DNA of 48,149 nucleotides from JBBQVS01 sp038211295 (GTDB taxonomy: Bacteria > Chloroflexota > Ktedonobacteria > Ktedonobacterales > Ktedonobacteraceae), in contig JBBQVS010000022.1 of the NCBI GenBank assembly GCA_038211295.1, positions 1 to 48,149 of the forward strand, in the 5' to 3' direction. Shown here piece by piece: positions 1 through 8,702 of the stretch; the first letter of the stretch is position 1; every line of letters starts with the position of its first letter. The notes below the pieces were generated by a model. It did not search any database and was not told the DNA's origin. It saw nothing but the letters and a program-made list of their open reading frames with translations. Position numbers and translations under genes: made by a program.

Positions 1-1116
1 TCAAAAACGTAGAGTTCGGCGTCCCGCACAAACATACGCGCGGCGGCTGTGCGTTGTACCTGTCCGCCCGAAAGCTTCATGCCGCGCACGCCAATCTCTG
101 TGTGTGTACCCTGTGGGAAGCTCGCGACATCGCATTTCAGCTTCAGACAATGGGTGATGTGCGACCAAAGCATCTCTATTTGCGTTTGGCATAAGGCTGA
201 AGAGACGTGTGAACGAGACGCGCAGCTGTGCCAACGCGCTAAAGAGGTTTCCAAAGCCGAGCATAAAGTTTGCGATATAACTGAGGTAGGCGAGGAAGAG
301 TGCGAGGTCGCCCAGGCTGAGGGGAGTGCTTTGCAACGCCACCAGAAACAGAATAAGCCCTGTGCCGATGTCGGCGGTATTTTGTAGCAGGGCATTTACG
401 CCACCATTTTGGAGTTGCTCACGCAAGACTTTTTTCAGGCGTTGCTCGTTGAGGCGTTGAAAGTGTGCGAGAACATGCTGCTCTGCACTGGCGACCTGGA
501 TAGCTTGTGAGGCCCCGACTATCTCACCAATCGCGCTGCTTACCTGCCCCGCCGCTTCGCGACTGTTTGCCCGATAGCGTTCTGTGCTTTTCATCAGGGA
601 GCGGGCTATCGCGGTGATTGTGGCAAGAGGCAGAAAGACGAATAGTGTGATTGTCGCGTTGACGCGCAACAGGATAACGAGCGCAACAGCGGCGAAGAGT
701 ATCGAGGGAATTTGATTGAGACTTGGCCCGTCCGCAACAGCTTTGGGGTCGTCGCGCAGAATATTCAACGCCTCCCCCGACGCGTAGGGAAGGGTCTGTG
801 CGCCCGGAAGTTGAAAGAGATATGTTAAGATGTTCCGCATAAGTAGGCCGCGTACCGGATAATGCACGCCGATGGTATTGCGAATACCCACGAAGTGCGC
901 GACCATTTGGGCCAGCGTTGGCACGGTGAGCAGACAAAAGAGCAACAAGAGTTGTGCATCGAAGCGTGGTTGCTGCGAAAGTATCGTGTAGAGTCGCTGT
1001 AAGAGGAGTCCGAATGCCAGCGTTGCGACGTTGAGGACAAGCGTAGAGAAAACTGAGCTTATTTGATAAAACAAGCGATAGCGTGTTGTACGCCAGAGAA
1101 GAGAAAAGATTTTCAT
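1..1116 (-). pseudogene. ABC exporter half-transporter, disrupted nucleotide-binding domain
   Basis: The reading frame starts with a normal type I exporter membrane domain of about 320 residues with several hydrophobic helices, ending near MPNANRDALVAHHPL. It should continue into an ATPase domain. Instead the tail of this frame (last ~45 residues) is nonsense and stops at bases 1-3. The +1 frame of the same strand over about bases 1-165 encodes recognisable ATPase sequence (DVASFPQG, then MKLSGGQVQRTAAARMF, then AELYVF) that runs off the window. Only about 30 residues separate the membrane domain from the LSGGQ signature, against about 150 normally, so the Walker A and Q-loop region is missing as well as the frame being lost. 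The start overlaps the upstream ABC gene by 4 bp, so this was one half of a heterodimeric exporter. It is either a true deletion pseudogene or an assembly error; bases before position 1 would hold the Walker B end. Confidence 0.8.
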
Positions 1117-2861
1117 GCTTCTAGCACTCCCAGATCATGCTTTAACAACTGAACAAAACGTGAGGTAGAGTTGGCGAGCAGTTCGGTGCGTGGCGCGTAT
1201 TCGGCAATGCGCCCCTGCTCGATAACCATGATGTCGCTGACCCATTGGATGGTTTCCAGACGATGAGCAATGATGATACCTGTGCGGTTCGTGAAAAGTT
1301 TCTCCGTTGCGTGTTGTACTGCCTGTGCTGTGGCGGGGTCGAGCCGTGAAGATGCCTCATCCAGAATAATAATTGCTGGATTGCTGAGGAAGACGCGCGC
1401 GAACGCCAGCAGTTGCGCCTCGCCTGCCGATAGTCCTGTACCGTTCGCGCCAAGTTGAGTTGCCAGACCGTCTGCAAGCGAGGTATACCACTGTCCCAGG
1501 CCAACGTCATGCAACACGGCTTTAATCCGCTCGTCTGAAATGGACGCGTCAAAAAATGTCAGGTTGTCGCGAATAGATGCCTGAAAGAGTTGTACGTCCT
1601 GCGTAATGAGGCCGATGCGCTTGCGTAGGTCATGGAGTCGCATCTGTGGTAGGGCGATATTGTCGAGAAAGATGGTGCCGCTTTGTGGGTCGCACATGCG
1701 GAATAGCAGGCGTGCGAGCGTTGTTTTGCCAACGCCGGTGCGTCCGACTATGCCCACGATGTGACGCGCGGGTAGAGTAAAGCTCACGTCATCCAGCACA
1801 ACTCTATCTTTCGTATAGCCGAATGTTACATGCTCGAACGAGATGGCGTGTGTGCTTTCTTGTGGCTCAAGTCCCACGCCGTCTTGAATTGGCGAGATGA
1901 TATGCATCAGTTCATCTACGCGGTGAATGCTGGCCTCTGCCTCTTGCAGGTCTTGTAGTTGCCACAGAAATTTGTCCAGTGGTTGTATTAGCAGGCTGCT
2001 ATAGGCGTAGATCAGGTAGACAGTTCCGGGTGTTGCGCGACCAATGCTCCATAGGTACGCGCCCAGCACCAGGCCCAGCACGCCTCCCAGTGTGTAGAGT
2101 GTTTGCGAGATAATCCAGGGGGTCGCGCCAGTGAGTCCCGCCTTTTTGATGGTCACGAACCAGAAATGATAGAGTTGAAAGAAGCGACGCATGACATAGG
2201 GTGTTGCGCCATTGGCGGTAATGTCTTCGCGCCCCGTCAGTTGTTCGCCAAGAAACCCGAAGAACAGTGCGTCGGCCTCGCGCCATTTTAGATTTTGGCC
2301 CGCGACGGGTCGGCGCATCCAGATGAGCAATACCGCCACAAAAACGGTATAGATGCTCAGGCACAGTCCAAGAAGCCCATTGACGAAGGTCAGAGCTATC
2401 AGCATTGCTAGCAGCAAGACGAGGTAGAAGAGCATGTGAACAAGAAATTTCGAGAAAAAGTTCGATAGTTCGTTTACATCGCCATCGATACGCTCTATGA
2501 GTTCTCCGACTGTATGTGATGAGCGGAACGTTATGTCAAGCGAGAGAACATGTGCCAGCAAATCGGTGCGGAGTTGGTTGGTCGCTGTCCACGCTACTTT
2601 TTCGCTCAAGTAGTTGGCGGCAACCGAAATGCCCTCATTGAGTAGCGAGACGGTGAGATAGAATAGTGCCGCCAGAATAAGAACGTTCAAAGTATTATTG
2701 TGCAGGGTGGTATCGATGAAGAAGCGTAAAATCTGTGGATTGAGCAGTTCTAGCCCGATACTTGCAAGCAGTAAAAGTGTCATCAACAGCGTGTTCTGCC
2801 ATTGTGGGCGCAAGTAACGCGCGAGTAACGTCAAATAGCGCGTGAAGGGGCGCAAAATCAT
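1113..2861 (-). CDS. ABC exporter half-transporter (membrane domain plus ATPase)
   Basis: This 582-residue protein has the fused exporter layout: about six transmembrane helices in residues 15-300, then an ATPase domain. Visible motifs are Walker A (GRTGVGKTTLARLLF, about residue 372), a signature variant LSAGEAQLLAFAR, Walker B (AIIILDEASSRLDP) and the switch histidine in IIAHRLET. The signature reads LSAGE rather than LSGGQ, which occurs in one partner of heterodimeric exporters. Its stop overlaps the start of the next ABC gene by 4 bp (ATGA), so the two were translated together. Because that partner has lost its Walker A region, this half may lack a working partner. Substrate cannot be read from sequence; lipid, peptide or drug export are all possible. 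Confidence 0.9.
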   Translation of the reverse strand: MILRPFTRYLTLLARYLRPQWQNTLLMTLLLLASIGLELLNPQILRFFIDTTLHNNTLNVLILAALFYLTVSLLNEGISVAANYLSEKVAWTATNQLRTDLLAHVLSLDITFRSSHTVGELIERIDGDVNELSNFFSKFLVHMLFYLVLLLAMLIALTFVNGLLGLCLSIYTVFVAVLLIWMRRPVAGQNLKWREADALFFGFLGEQLTGREDITANGATPYVMRRFFQLYHFWFVTIKKAGLTGATPWIISQTLYTLGGVLGLVLGAYLWSIGRATPGTVYLIYAYSSLLIQPLDKFLWQLQDLQEAEASIHRVDELMHIISPIQDGVGLEPQESTHAISFEHVTFGYTKDRVVLDDVSFTLPARHIVGIVGRTGVGKTTLARLLFRMCDPQSGTIFLDNIALPQMRLHDLRKRIGLITQDVQLFQASIRDNLTFFDASISDERIKAVLHDVGLGQWYTSLADGLATQLGANGTGLSAGEAQLLAFARVFLSNPAIIILDEASSRLDPATAQAVQHATEKLFTNRTGIIIAHRLETIQWVSDIMVIEQGRIAEYAPRTELLANSTSRFVQLLKHDLGVLEA

Positions 2862-3111
2862 CGTAAAGAGCCTTTCGTTGTGTGTATGCCAAACACAACA
2901 CGATTATGTTAATGCGATGTGGTGGTGCAAAAAAATTGGAATCACAAATTAGGAGAGGCTTCCTTGCGTCTTGGACACAACAAGCCCGGAATGGGGGGGA
3001 TTAGCAACTTGTCGGCATATGTTCCTTATACGTTCCTTGTTTCTCTAGCTCTAACGTTTACATCGCAATTGTAACCGACGGGACGCACAGGTGTCAAGAC
3101 GTGTTTGACGA

Positions 3112-3987
3112 TTATGCGAACACTTTTTTTGGTTGCCATACATTGTGTTCCGCGTTCCATGTAGCGATTGCGAGGAACTGGCCCTGCGTGTCGTAGACGC
3201 GGGCGATTTCCGATGGTTGTGCGTCATAGGGAAAGCTGTTGCCATGCAGGACACGCTCGACTGTGGCGGCGTCGAGGTGAAGCGCGGGATAGTGCTGTAA
3301 CACGGTATCAGCAGAGGTGAGCAGGTGCGCGATAGTATCGTATTCCATTGCTTCCGCGACCTGCTCCAATGTGACGCTGTGTGTGAGTTCAAAAGGGCCA
3401 CTGCGGGTACGCACGAGTGCCGAGAGGTGCGCCCCATAGCCAAGCCGTTCGCCCAGATCGTAGGCAAGCGAACGAATATAAGTGCCTTTACTACACTCAA
3501 CCGCGAGTGTCAGGCGTGGTGTCTGCCATGCGAGAATATGCAGCTGATAGAGTTCGATAGAACGTGCTTCAAGCGTAATCGCTTCACCGTTGCGTACCCG
3601 TTTGTAGGCGGGTTGTCCCTGCAATTTTATCGCGGAATAAAGTGGTGGCACCTGTAGTTGTTTGCCAAGAAATTGTGGTAACACAGCTTCGATGGCGGCA
3701 AGTGTAAGCGGCGTTGTGTCGGCTGTGCGGAGAACCGTCCCCTCAGAGTCGTAGCTATCCGTGACGACGCCAAAGTGTATCTCCGCTTGATAGGCTTTGC
3801 CGCTCTCGCTGAGATATTCCGCGACGCGTGTTCCCTGCCCCACACAGATTGGCAAGACGCCGCTTGCCGACGGGTCGAGTGTCCCCGCGTGTCCCACGCG
3901 TTTCTGTTTGAGCAGTTTGCGAATTTTCCCTACGACGTCATGCGAGGTCATGCCTGTAGCTTTGTGAATATTGAGAATACCATCCAT
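3112..3987 (-). CDS. truB: tRNA pseudouridine(55) synthase TruB
   Basis: TruB converts U55 of the T-loop of most tRNAs to pseudouridine. The 291-residue product has the family opening (DGILNIHKATGMTSHDVV) and the catalytic block VGHAGTLDPSASGVLP, in which Asp38 is the expected nucleophile. The downstream KGTYIRSLAYDLGERLG motif and a C-terminal PUA-like region are also present, so length and content are normal. Its ATG shares one base with the stop of the upstream DHH phosphoesterase gene (TAATG), which indicates translational coupling. It is the last gene of the nusA-infB block here. About 250 bp without a recognisable gene separate it from the ABC pair downstream. Confidence 0.97.
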   Translation of the reverse strand: MDGILNIHKATGMTSHDVVGKIRKLLKQKRVGHAGTLDPSASGVLPICVGQGTRVAEYLSESGKAYQAEIHFGVVTDSYDSEGTVLRTADTTPLTLAAIEAVLPQFLGKQLQVPPLYSAIKLQGQPAYKRVRNGEAITLEARSIELYQLHILAWQTPRLTLAVECSKGTYIRSLAYDLGERLGYGAHLSALVRTRSGPFELTHSVTLEQVAEAMEYDTIAHLLTSADTVLQHYPALHLDAATVERVLHGNSFPYDAQPSEIARVYDTQGQFLAIATWNAEHNVWQPKKVFA

Positions 3988-5033
3988 TATAGTGCATGTG
4001 TGCTTTCTATAGCCTGTTTCAAGATGTCAACCACAAATGCGATTGCCTCTTTAAGCGGCTTATCGATGGTCGCCCCTGCTGCTCGCGCGTGACCGCCGCC
4101 ACCGAGGCGAAGACAGATGTCGGCAGCACTGTAGGGTTCGGCACTACGGAGGCTCAGGCGCGTTACGTTTGGCTCGCCGTAACTTTTGAAGAACGCCGCA
4201 ATCTGGACGCCCTCGATATCGCGCAGAAAGCCAGAGAAGTTATCATCCATCTCAGAGGTCGCGCCTGCCGAGGCAAGCGTCTCCTCTGTTGCGTATGACC
4301 AGACGAGGCGACCATCATACGCGGTCTCAATCGTCTCTATCACCTTCGCTTGAAGGCGCACGTGTGCTAGTGAACGCGAACGATAAATGGGGCGTACAAT
4401 CGTTTCGGCGATGGCTCCCGCCGCGAGCAGAACTGCTCCCGCTTCCATTGTACGTGGCGTGGTGCTGGTAAACTGGAATGACGACGTATCGGTTATCAAT
4501 CCGGTCAAGAGACATTGCGCCGCGTCTTTTGTAAGCGGCAGTTGTGCCTGTTGTTGAAACAAAACGAGTAGCTCGGTTGTTGATGCGGCTGTCGGATCAA
4601 TGATGTTGACGCGCCCGCATCCGTTGCTGCTGATATGATGGTCGATATTGAGAATGGTAGCGGCATCAAGAAAGGCACGATGGTGTGCATATAAAGCACC
4701 ATAGCGCGTCAGTTCTCCGGCGTCGAGGGCAATCACGAGGTCGAATGGCTCCTCGCCAACGGGGCCGAGGTTTTGTTGCAGTCGCTCGATGCCGGGAATG
4801 AAGGTGAACGACTTTGGCGTCGGGTCGGCGCACGCGGGAACACACGTCTTGCCCATCTGCTCTAAAATATGGGTGAAGCCGAGTGCTGAGCCGAGGCAAT
4901 CCCCATCGGGATGTTCATGGGCAAGTAGCGCGATATGTTTGGCGGGCGCGATCAGGGCCATTGCCTGTTGTAAAAGCTGTGGGTTTATCTGTGCCTGTAG
5001 TGACGCGAGGCTGGCGTTTACGCCTGTATTCAT
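3987..5033 (-). CDS. nrnA: DHH/DHHA1 phosphoesterase (NrnA-type oligoribonuclease / pAp phosphatase)
   Basis: The 348-residue protein belongs to the DHH family that degrades short RNA oligonucleotides and dephosphorylates 3'-phosphoadenosine 5'-phosphate in the cytoplasm. Metal-binding motifs are visible: LLAHEHPDGDCLGSALG (about residues 35-51), DAGE, the DHH signature NIDHHISSNG (about 132-141), and the DHHA1 substrate-binding GGGGHARAAGATI near the C-terminus. It sits between rbfA and truB, the position this family often has in Gram-positive and Chloroflexota nusA-infB operons. It overlaps rbfA by 4 bp and truB by 1 bp, so the three are co-translated. The exact substrate (nanoRNA versus pAp versus cyclic dinucleotides) is inferred from the family. 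Confidence 0.93.
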   Translation of the reverse strand: MNTGVNASLASLQAQINPQLLQQAMALIAPAKHIALLAHEHPDGDCLGSALGFTHILEQMGKTCVPACADPTPKSFTFIPGIERLQQNLGPVGEEPFDLVIALDAGELTRYGALYAHHRAFLDAATILNIDHHISSNGCGRVNIIDPTAASTTELLVLFQQQAQLPLTKDAAQCLLTGLITDTSSFQFTSTTPRTMEAGAVLLAAGAIAETIVRPIYRSRSLAHVRLQAKVIETIETAYDGRLVWSYATEETLASAGATSEMDDNFSGFLRDIEGVQIAAFFKSYGEPNVTRLSLRSAEPYSAADICLRLGGGGHARAAGATIDKPLKEAIAFVVDILKQAIESTHAL

Positions 5034-5437
5034 ACCTCTTCCTCCTTTTGTAGCTCTGCTTGAGCGGCGGCGGCCTCGCTACGCTCCCGATCCTCCTGCG
5101 AAACCTGTTTGATGAGTTCGAGGATGCGCGAACCCTCAGCAATTGATGTGTCGAGTTTGAAGCTAAGTTCCGGCATATACCGCAATGTGACGCGTGTGGC
5201 AAGCTCGTGACGGAGATAGCCCGCCGAGTTGCTCAAGCCCTTCATCGTCGCTTTTTGCTCGTCGGGAGTTCCCATCACGCTTACGAACACCTTCGCGTGT
5301 CGTAGATCGCCGCTTACCTCGACACGGGTTATACTGGCGAACCCCACACGGGGATCTTTGAGGCGTGTTCGCATGAGTTCGCTTAGCTCTATCGCGAACA
5401 ACTCACCAAGCTTCTCTTGTCTATGTGGATTTGCCAT
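5030..5437 (-). CDS. rbfA: 30S ribosome-binding factor RbfA
   Basis: RbfA binds the immature 30S subunit and helps 16S rRNA 5'-end maturation, notably during cold adaptation. The 135-residue product starts with the typical HRQEKLGELFAIELSELM and contains the KH-like core, with RLKDPRVGFASITRVEVSGD followed by AKVFVSVMG and LRHELATRVTLRYMPELSF. The last 25 residues are an acidic, alanine/glutamate-rich tail. Its stop overlaps the nrnA start by 4 bp. A 13-bp hairpin lies between it and infB, so its level may be set partly by read-through or processing there. Confidence 0.96.
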   Translation of the reverse strand: MANPHRQEKLGELFAIELSELMRTRLKDPRVGFASITRVEVSGDLRHAKVFVSVMGTPDEQKATMKGLSNSAGYLRHELATRVTLRYMPELSFKLDTSIAEGSRILELIKQVSQEDRERSEAAAAQAELQKEEEV

Positions 5438-5476
5438 CGTTTTTTCCTCTTTATCTTCATCGCTGCATCGGCATCA

Positions 5477-5509
5477 AAACCACTGTAGAAACAAGCTCTA
5501 CAGTGGTTT
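5477..5509 (-). terminator. Perfect 13-bp hairpin between infB and rbfA
   Basis: Bases 5477-5489 (aaaccactgtaga) and 5497-5509 (tctacagtggttt) are exact reverse complements with a 7-nt loop. On the minus strand the hairpin follows the infB stop by about 30 nt and precedes rbfA by about 40 nt. Only a short T-run follows it, so it could be a weak intrinsic terminator, an RNA processing site or a stabilising 3' hairpin for the infB part of the transcript. Confidence 0.6.
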
Positions 5510-5540
5510 CTCTTGCCAACGAACGTTCAATGGTCACGCG

Positions 5541-8306
5541 CTATGCGCCAGCTCTTACACGCTCTTGCATGAACGCTTCGATAACGTCACCGACCTCAAA
5601 CGTAATAAAGTCTTCAAGGACGATACCGCATTCGTAGCCAGTGGCGACCTCACGTACATCATCCTTGCCGCGACGAATAGACTCGATCTTGCCGTCATAG
5701 ACCTTTTCGCCCTTGCGGGTGATACGTGCTTGTGAGGAACGGGTGAGCTTGCCATCGGTGATCCGACAACCCGCGATAACCGTTGTTTTGCCAGCTTTGA
5801 ACATCTGGAGCACTTCGGCGTGTCCCTCAACAACCTCGCGATATGTAGGCTCCAACATGCCTGTCAGGGCCGCTTGAATCTCGTCGGTCAGCTTGTAAAT
5901 GACGTTGTAGTAGCGAATATCGACGCCCTCTTTTTGCGCCTGACGCTGTGCCGCGCCATCGGCTTTGACGTTAAAGCCAATCACCACTGCGTCGGAAGCT
6001 GCCGCGAGGTGAACATCGGTCTCGCTGATATTGCCGATACCCTCGTGAATGAGGCGAACCTTAATGTTCTCCTCGCTCAACTTGCTGAGGGCGCTCTTGA
6101 GTGCTTCCGCCGAACCCTGCACGTCGCATTTGAGGACAATATTGAGTTCTTTGACCTTGCCCTCTTGCATCTGCGTGTACAGAGTGTCGAGGCTGATCTG
6201 ACCAAGCGGCGTGCTCTCGTTTTTGCGCTTCTCCGCTTCTACCTGAGCGCGTTGCTTGGCGGTCTTCTCGTCGGCTGTAACCTCTAGCTGGTCGCCAGCT
6301 TGTGGCACCTCTGGCAAGCCAATGATGCTTACAGGAGTGCTTGGCGGTGCCTTCTGAATGCGTTTGCCGCGATCATTGAACATCGCGCGAACTTTGCCCG
6401 CCAGCGCACCAACGATGATGTTGTCCCCCATCTTCAGCGTACCCTGCTGTACAAGTACAGTTGCCGTTGGGCCAGAGTTCTTTTCCAGACGTGCTTCGAT
6501 AATTACGCCAGTTGCGAGACGGTTAGGATTGGCTTTGATGTCCTGCACTTCGGCTACCAGTAAGATGTAGTCGAGCAGCTCGTCGATGCCTAGTCCTTTG
6601 CGTGCCGAGACGGGTACGCAGATGATATCGCCGCCGTACTCTTCAATCACAACCCCCATTTCGGCGAGTTGCTGTTTCACGCGGTCAGGGTTGGCGTTTA
6701 TCTTGTCGATTTTATTGAGCGCAATGATGATTGGGACTTTTGCGGCCTGAGCATGTGAGATCGCCTCACGCGTTTGTGGCATGACGCCATCGTCTGCCGC
6801 GACCACGATGATAACAATATGTGTGACTTGAGCACCTCGCGCACGCATCGCGGTAAATGCTTCGTGACCGGGAGTATCGAGGAAGGTAATCTTTTTTCCG
6901 TTGACCTCAACCTGATACGCGCCGATGTGTTGCGTGATACCACCCGCTTCACCTGCCGCGACCTTTGTCTTACGGATAGTGTCGAGCAAGGACGTTTTAC
7001 CATGATCGACGTGTCCCATGATGGTGACAACCGGCGGAATAACCACCGTGCCATCATCATCGCGTGCCGCGATCATCGCTTCGTTTGCTGATATCGTGCC
7101 AACGGCTGTACTTGTTACCGTCGCGGTCTCGCTCTGGCTTGGCTCGAAGCCAAGCTCTTTCGCAACCATCGACGCCTTCTCATACTCGATAACCTGGTTG
7201 ATATTCGCGAAGATTTTGTTGCCGATGAGGGCCTTGATAACCTCGTTCGGCGTGGCCTTGAGCAGGTCCGCGAGGTCTTTCACCATAATCTGTGGTGGCA
7301 GTGCAATTGGGCCTGTAACCTTCTCTTTGACTGCCGCCGTGCGTCGCTCTGGCGGACGCGGGGTTGATGTGCCTGAACGGTTCCCGCCCGAACGTCCATG
7401 TGCGCCACCATGTCCGGTGTTGTTGCCATAACTGGGACGTGCGCCGGGGGCAGAACTGCCAGGGCGGCCCCCACCGCTTGGACGCTGAGTCGATGGCGGA
7501 TAGGTCGTGCCACTCTGATTAGCTGGTCGTGGCGCGAAATTTCCCTGACGTTGACCCTGTGGATTGGGGTTATTGCCCAGACGCTGCGGATACGGAGCTG
7601 GCCCGGCTGAACGCTGTTGCATCGGTGAGTTACCAGCAGGTCTCTGCAGCCCACCTTCGGGGCGTGGCCCTTGATTCCCTTGACTAAAGTTGTTGGGGCG
7701 TGGCCCCTGATTGAAGGTGTTAGGTCGTGGCCCCTGGTTGAAAGGTGGGCGTTGCTGACCCTGCCCGCCTTCGGGTCGTGGCCCCTGATTGCCCTGATTG
7801 AAGGTGTTGGGGCGTGGCCCCTGGTTGAAAGGTGGGCGTTGCTGACCCTGCCCGCCTTCAGGTCGTGGCCCCTGATTGCCCTGATTGAAGGTGTTGGGTC
7901 GTGGCCCCTGGTTGTCTTGAGTGAAGGTATTGGGGCGCGGCGCCTGATTATTTTGAGTAAAGGTAGGACGCTGTGGAGCCTGCTCACCATCAGGACGTTG
8001 AACGGATGTTGGGCGTTGTGCTAAAGGTGTTGGAGGCGTTGGTGCTACTACTGGCGTTTCCGCCTCATTCTGCGTTGGTGCGCTTATGTTTGTTGGTGTG
8101 GGAGGTGTAATATCTGCCCCATTCTGTGTTGATGTAACACTGGTGACTACTGGGTTTGCCGGAGACGCTGCACGGCGCCGTACTGGTCGCGTACCGGGTT
8201 CCTGACCGACAGGTGCGGTACTTTCTGTTTTCGGACGCGCAGCCGCTCGTGGTCTGGGTTGCTTGACTGGCTCTGTACCTTCTGGTAACTCGGTTGTGTC
8301 TTTCAT
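5541..8306 (-). CDS. infB: Translation initiation factor IF-2
   Basis: IF-2 is the GTPase that brings initiator tRNA to the 30S subunit and promotes 50S joining. The 921-residue product has three parts. Residues 1 to about 330 are a low-complexity Pro/Gln/Asn/Gly/Arg-rich arm. An IF2-N module follows (VKDLADLLKATPNEVIKALI, about 340-360). Then comes the catalytic core, with GHVDHGKTSLLD (about 428), the DTPGHEAF switch (about 475) and NKIDK (about 530), and domains II-IV to the C-terminus. The core is fully conserved. The arm contains near-exact 29-residue repeats. A ribosome binding site (aaaaggggg) sits about 9 nt before the ATG. Upstream is a 395-nt gap with an intrinsic terminator, so expression may be attenuated separately from nusA-ylxR. 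Confidence 0.98.
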   Translation of the reverse strand: MKDTTELPEGTEPVKQPRPRAAARPKTESTAPVGQEPGTRPVRRRAASPANPVVTSVTSTQNGADITPPTPTNISAPTQNEAETPVVAPTPPTPLAQRPTSVQRPDGEQAPQRPTFTQNNQAPRPNTFTQDNQGPRPNTFNQGNQGPRPEGGQGQQRPPFNQGPRPNTFNQGNQGPRPEGGQGQQRPPFNQGPRPNTFNQGPRPNNFSQGNQGPRPEGGLQRPAGNSPMQQRSAGPAPYPQRLGNNPNPQGQRQGNFAPRPANQSGTTYPPSTQRPSGGGRPGSSAPGARPSYGNNTGHGGAHGRSGGNRSGTSTPRPPERRTAAVKEKVTGPIALPPQIMVKDLADLLKATPNEVIKALIGNKIFANINQVIEYEKASMVAKELGFEPSQSETATVTSTAVGTISANEAMIAARDDDGTVVIPPVVTIMGHVDHGKTSLLDTIRKTKVAAGEAGGITQHIGAYQVEVNGKKITFLDTPGHEAFTAMRARGAQVTHIVIIVVAADDGVMPQTREAISHAQAAKVPIIIALNKIDKINANPDRVKQQLAEMGVVIEEYGGDIICVPVSARKGLGIDELLDYILLVAEVQDIKANPNRLATGVIIEARLEKNSGPTATVLVQQGTLKMGDNIIVGALAGKVRAMFNDRGKRIQKAPPSTPVSIIGLPEVPQAGDQLEVTADEKTAKQRAQVEAEKRKNESTPLGQISLDTLYTQMQEGKVKELNIVLKCDVQGSAEALKSALSKLSEENIKVRLIHEGIGNISETDVHLAAASDAVVIGFNVKADGAAQRQAQKEGVDIRYYNVIYKLTDEIQAALTGMLEPTYREVVEGHAEVLQMFKAGKTTVIAGCRITDGKLTRSSQARITRKGEKVYDGKIESIRRGKDDVREVATGYECGIVLEDFITFEVGDVIEAFMQERVRAGA
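7714..7945 (-). repeat. 87-bp tandem repeat in the IF-2 N-terminal arm
   Basis: The stretch beginning aaggtgtt at 7714 recurs at 7801 and begins again at 7888, an 87-bp period (29 codons). Copies 7714-7800 and 7801-7887 differ at only a few bases; the third is partial and diverges. The encoded unit contains QGNQGPRPEGGQGQQRPPF followed by NQGPRPNTFN. Shorter GPRPN-type units flank it. The period is a multiple of three, so copy-number change would lengthen or shorten the arm without frameshift. Confidence 0.9.
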
Positions 8307-8370
8307 GAAGAAGACCCCCTTTTATTGCATGACGCGCCACGAATGGCGACGGAAATCTCTTCACAGCCAC

Positions 8371-8418
8371 AAAAAAGGTCTGTCACCCTCTCCTTTTACG
8401 GGAACAGGGGACAGAACC
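8371..8418 (-). terminator. Intrinsic terminator / attenuator ahead of infB
   Basis: On the minus strand GGTTCTGTCCCC (8418-8407) pairs with GGGTGACAGACC (8388-8377) with two small bulges, and is followed directly by TTTTTT (8376-8371). The terminator ends about 65 nt before the infB start codon, inside the operon rather than after it. That position fits either conditional attenuation of infB, or an end to the nusA-ylxR message with a separate infB promoter, which would have to be very close to the gene. Confidence 0.65.
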
Positions 8419-8646
8419 TCGTTAGTGCAGTTTCAGGTATGTCTATTCTGCGCTCTCCGGCGTAGTGGCTATGGACTTATATATTCATAGCTGTTGCTCC
8501 GCGATCAATCGCTACCTGGTCCTGTAGACGAGGGGCTGTGTCTCTCTCAAGAGTAGAGATAAAATGACGCATAAATTTCTTACGAATGCTTTCCTGCCAG
8601 TGCAGGCAGAAATGGATGACAATGACGATTCTTAGTATAGTATAGT

Positions 8647-8699
8647 CTGACTATCCTTGCAACTGTAGCCGCCATTTAGCATAGGACAGTCAGGCTACA
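8647..8699 (-). other. Interleaved inverted repeats downstream of ylxR
   Basis: Two inverted repeats overlap in an A-B-A'-B' order. CTGACTATCC (8647-8656) pairs with GGACAGTCAG (8684-8693) with one wobble. TGTAGCC (8664-8670) pairs exactly with GGCTACA (8693-8699). They share base 8693 and cannot both form as simple nested hairpins; in RNA they would make either a pseudoknot or two alternative folds. They start 4 nt after the ylxR stop. Confidence 0.6.
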
Positions 8700-8702
8700 C
8701 TC

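Larger units (their letters stand above)
8307..8702 (-). other. Structured 395-nt gap / probable infB leader
   Basis: No convincing coding frame is seen between ylxR and infB. Read on the minus strand the gap holds, in order, interleaved inverted repeats (8647-8699), a small hairpin CTGCC-n6-GGCAG (8594-8609), an imperfect stem followed by six T residues (8371-8418), and a CGCCA-TTCG-TGGCG hairpin (8335-8348) just before the infB ribosome binding site. This is much more structure than an ordinary spacer and suggests a cis-acting leader. No known riboswitch class was recognised. Confidence 0.6.

Noticed and set aside
2862..3111. Spacer of 250 bp between truB and the ABC pair
   Set aside because: Read on both strands; a short direct repeat of gttcctt is present but no gene or strong hairpin.
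7280..7990. Long open frame of 236 codons on the minus strand inside infB
   Set aside because: It is a shifted frame through the repetitive IF-2 arm; repeats keep it free of stops. No start context or protein similarity.
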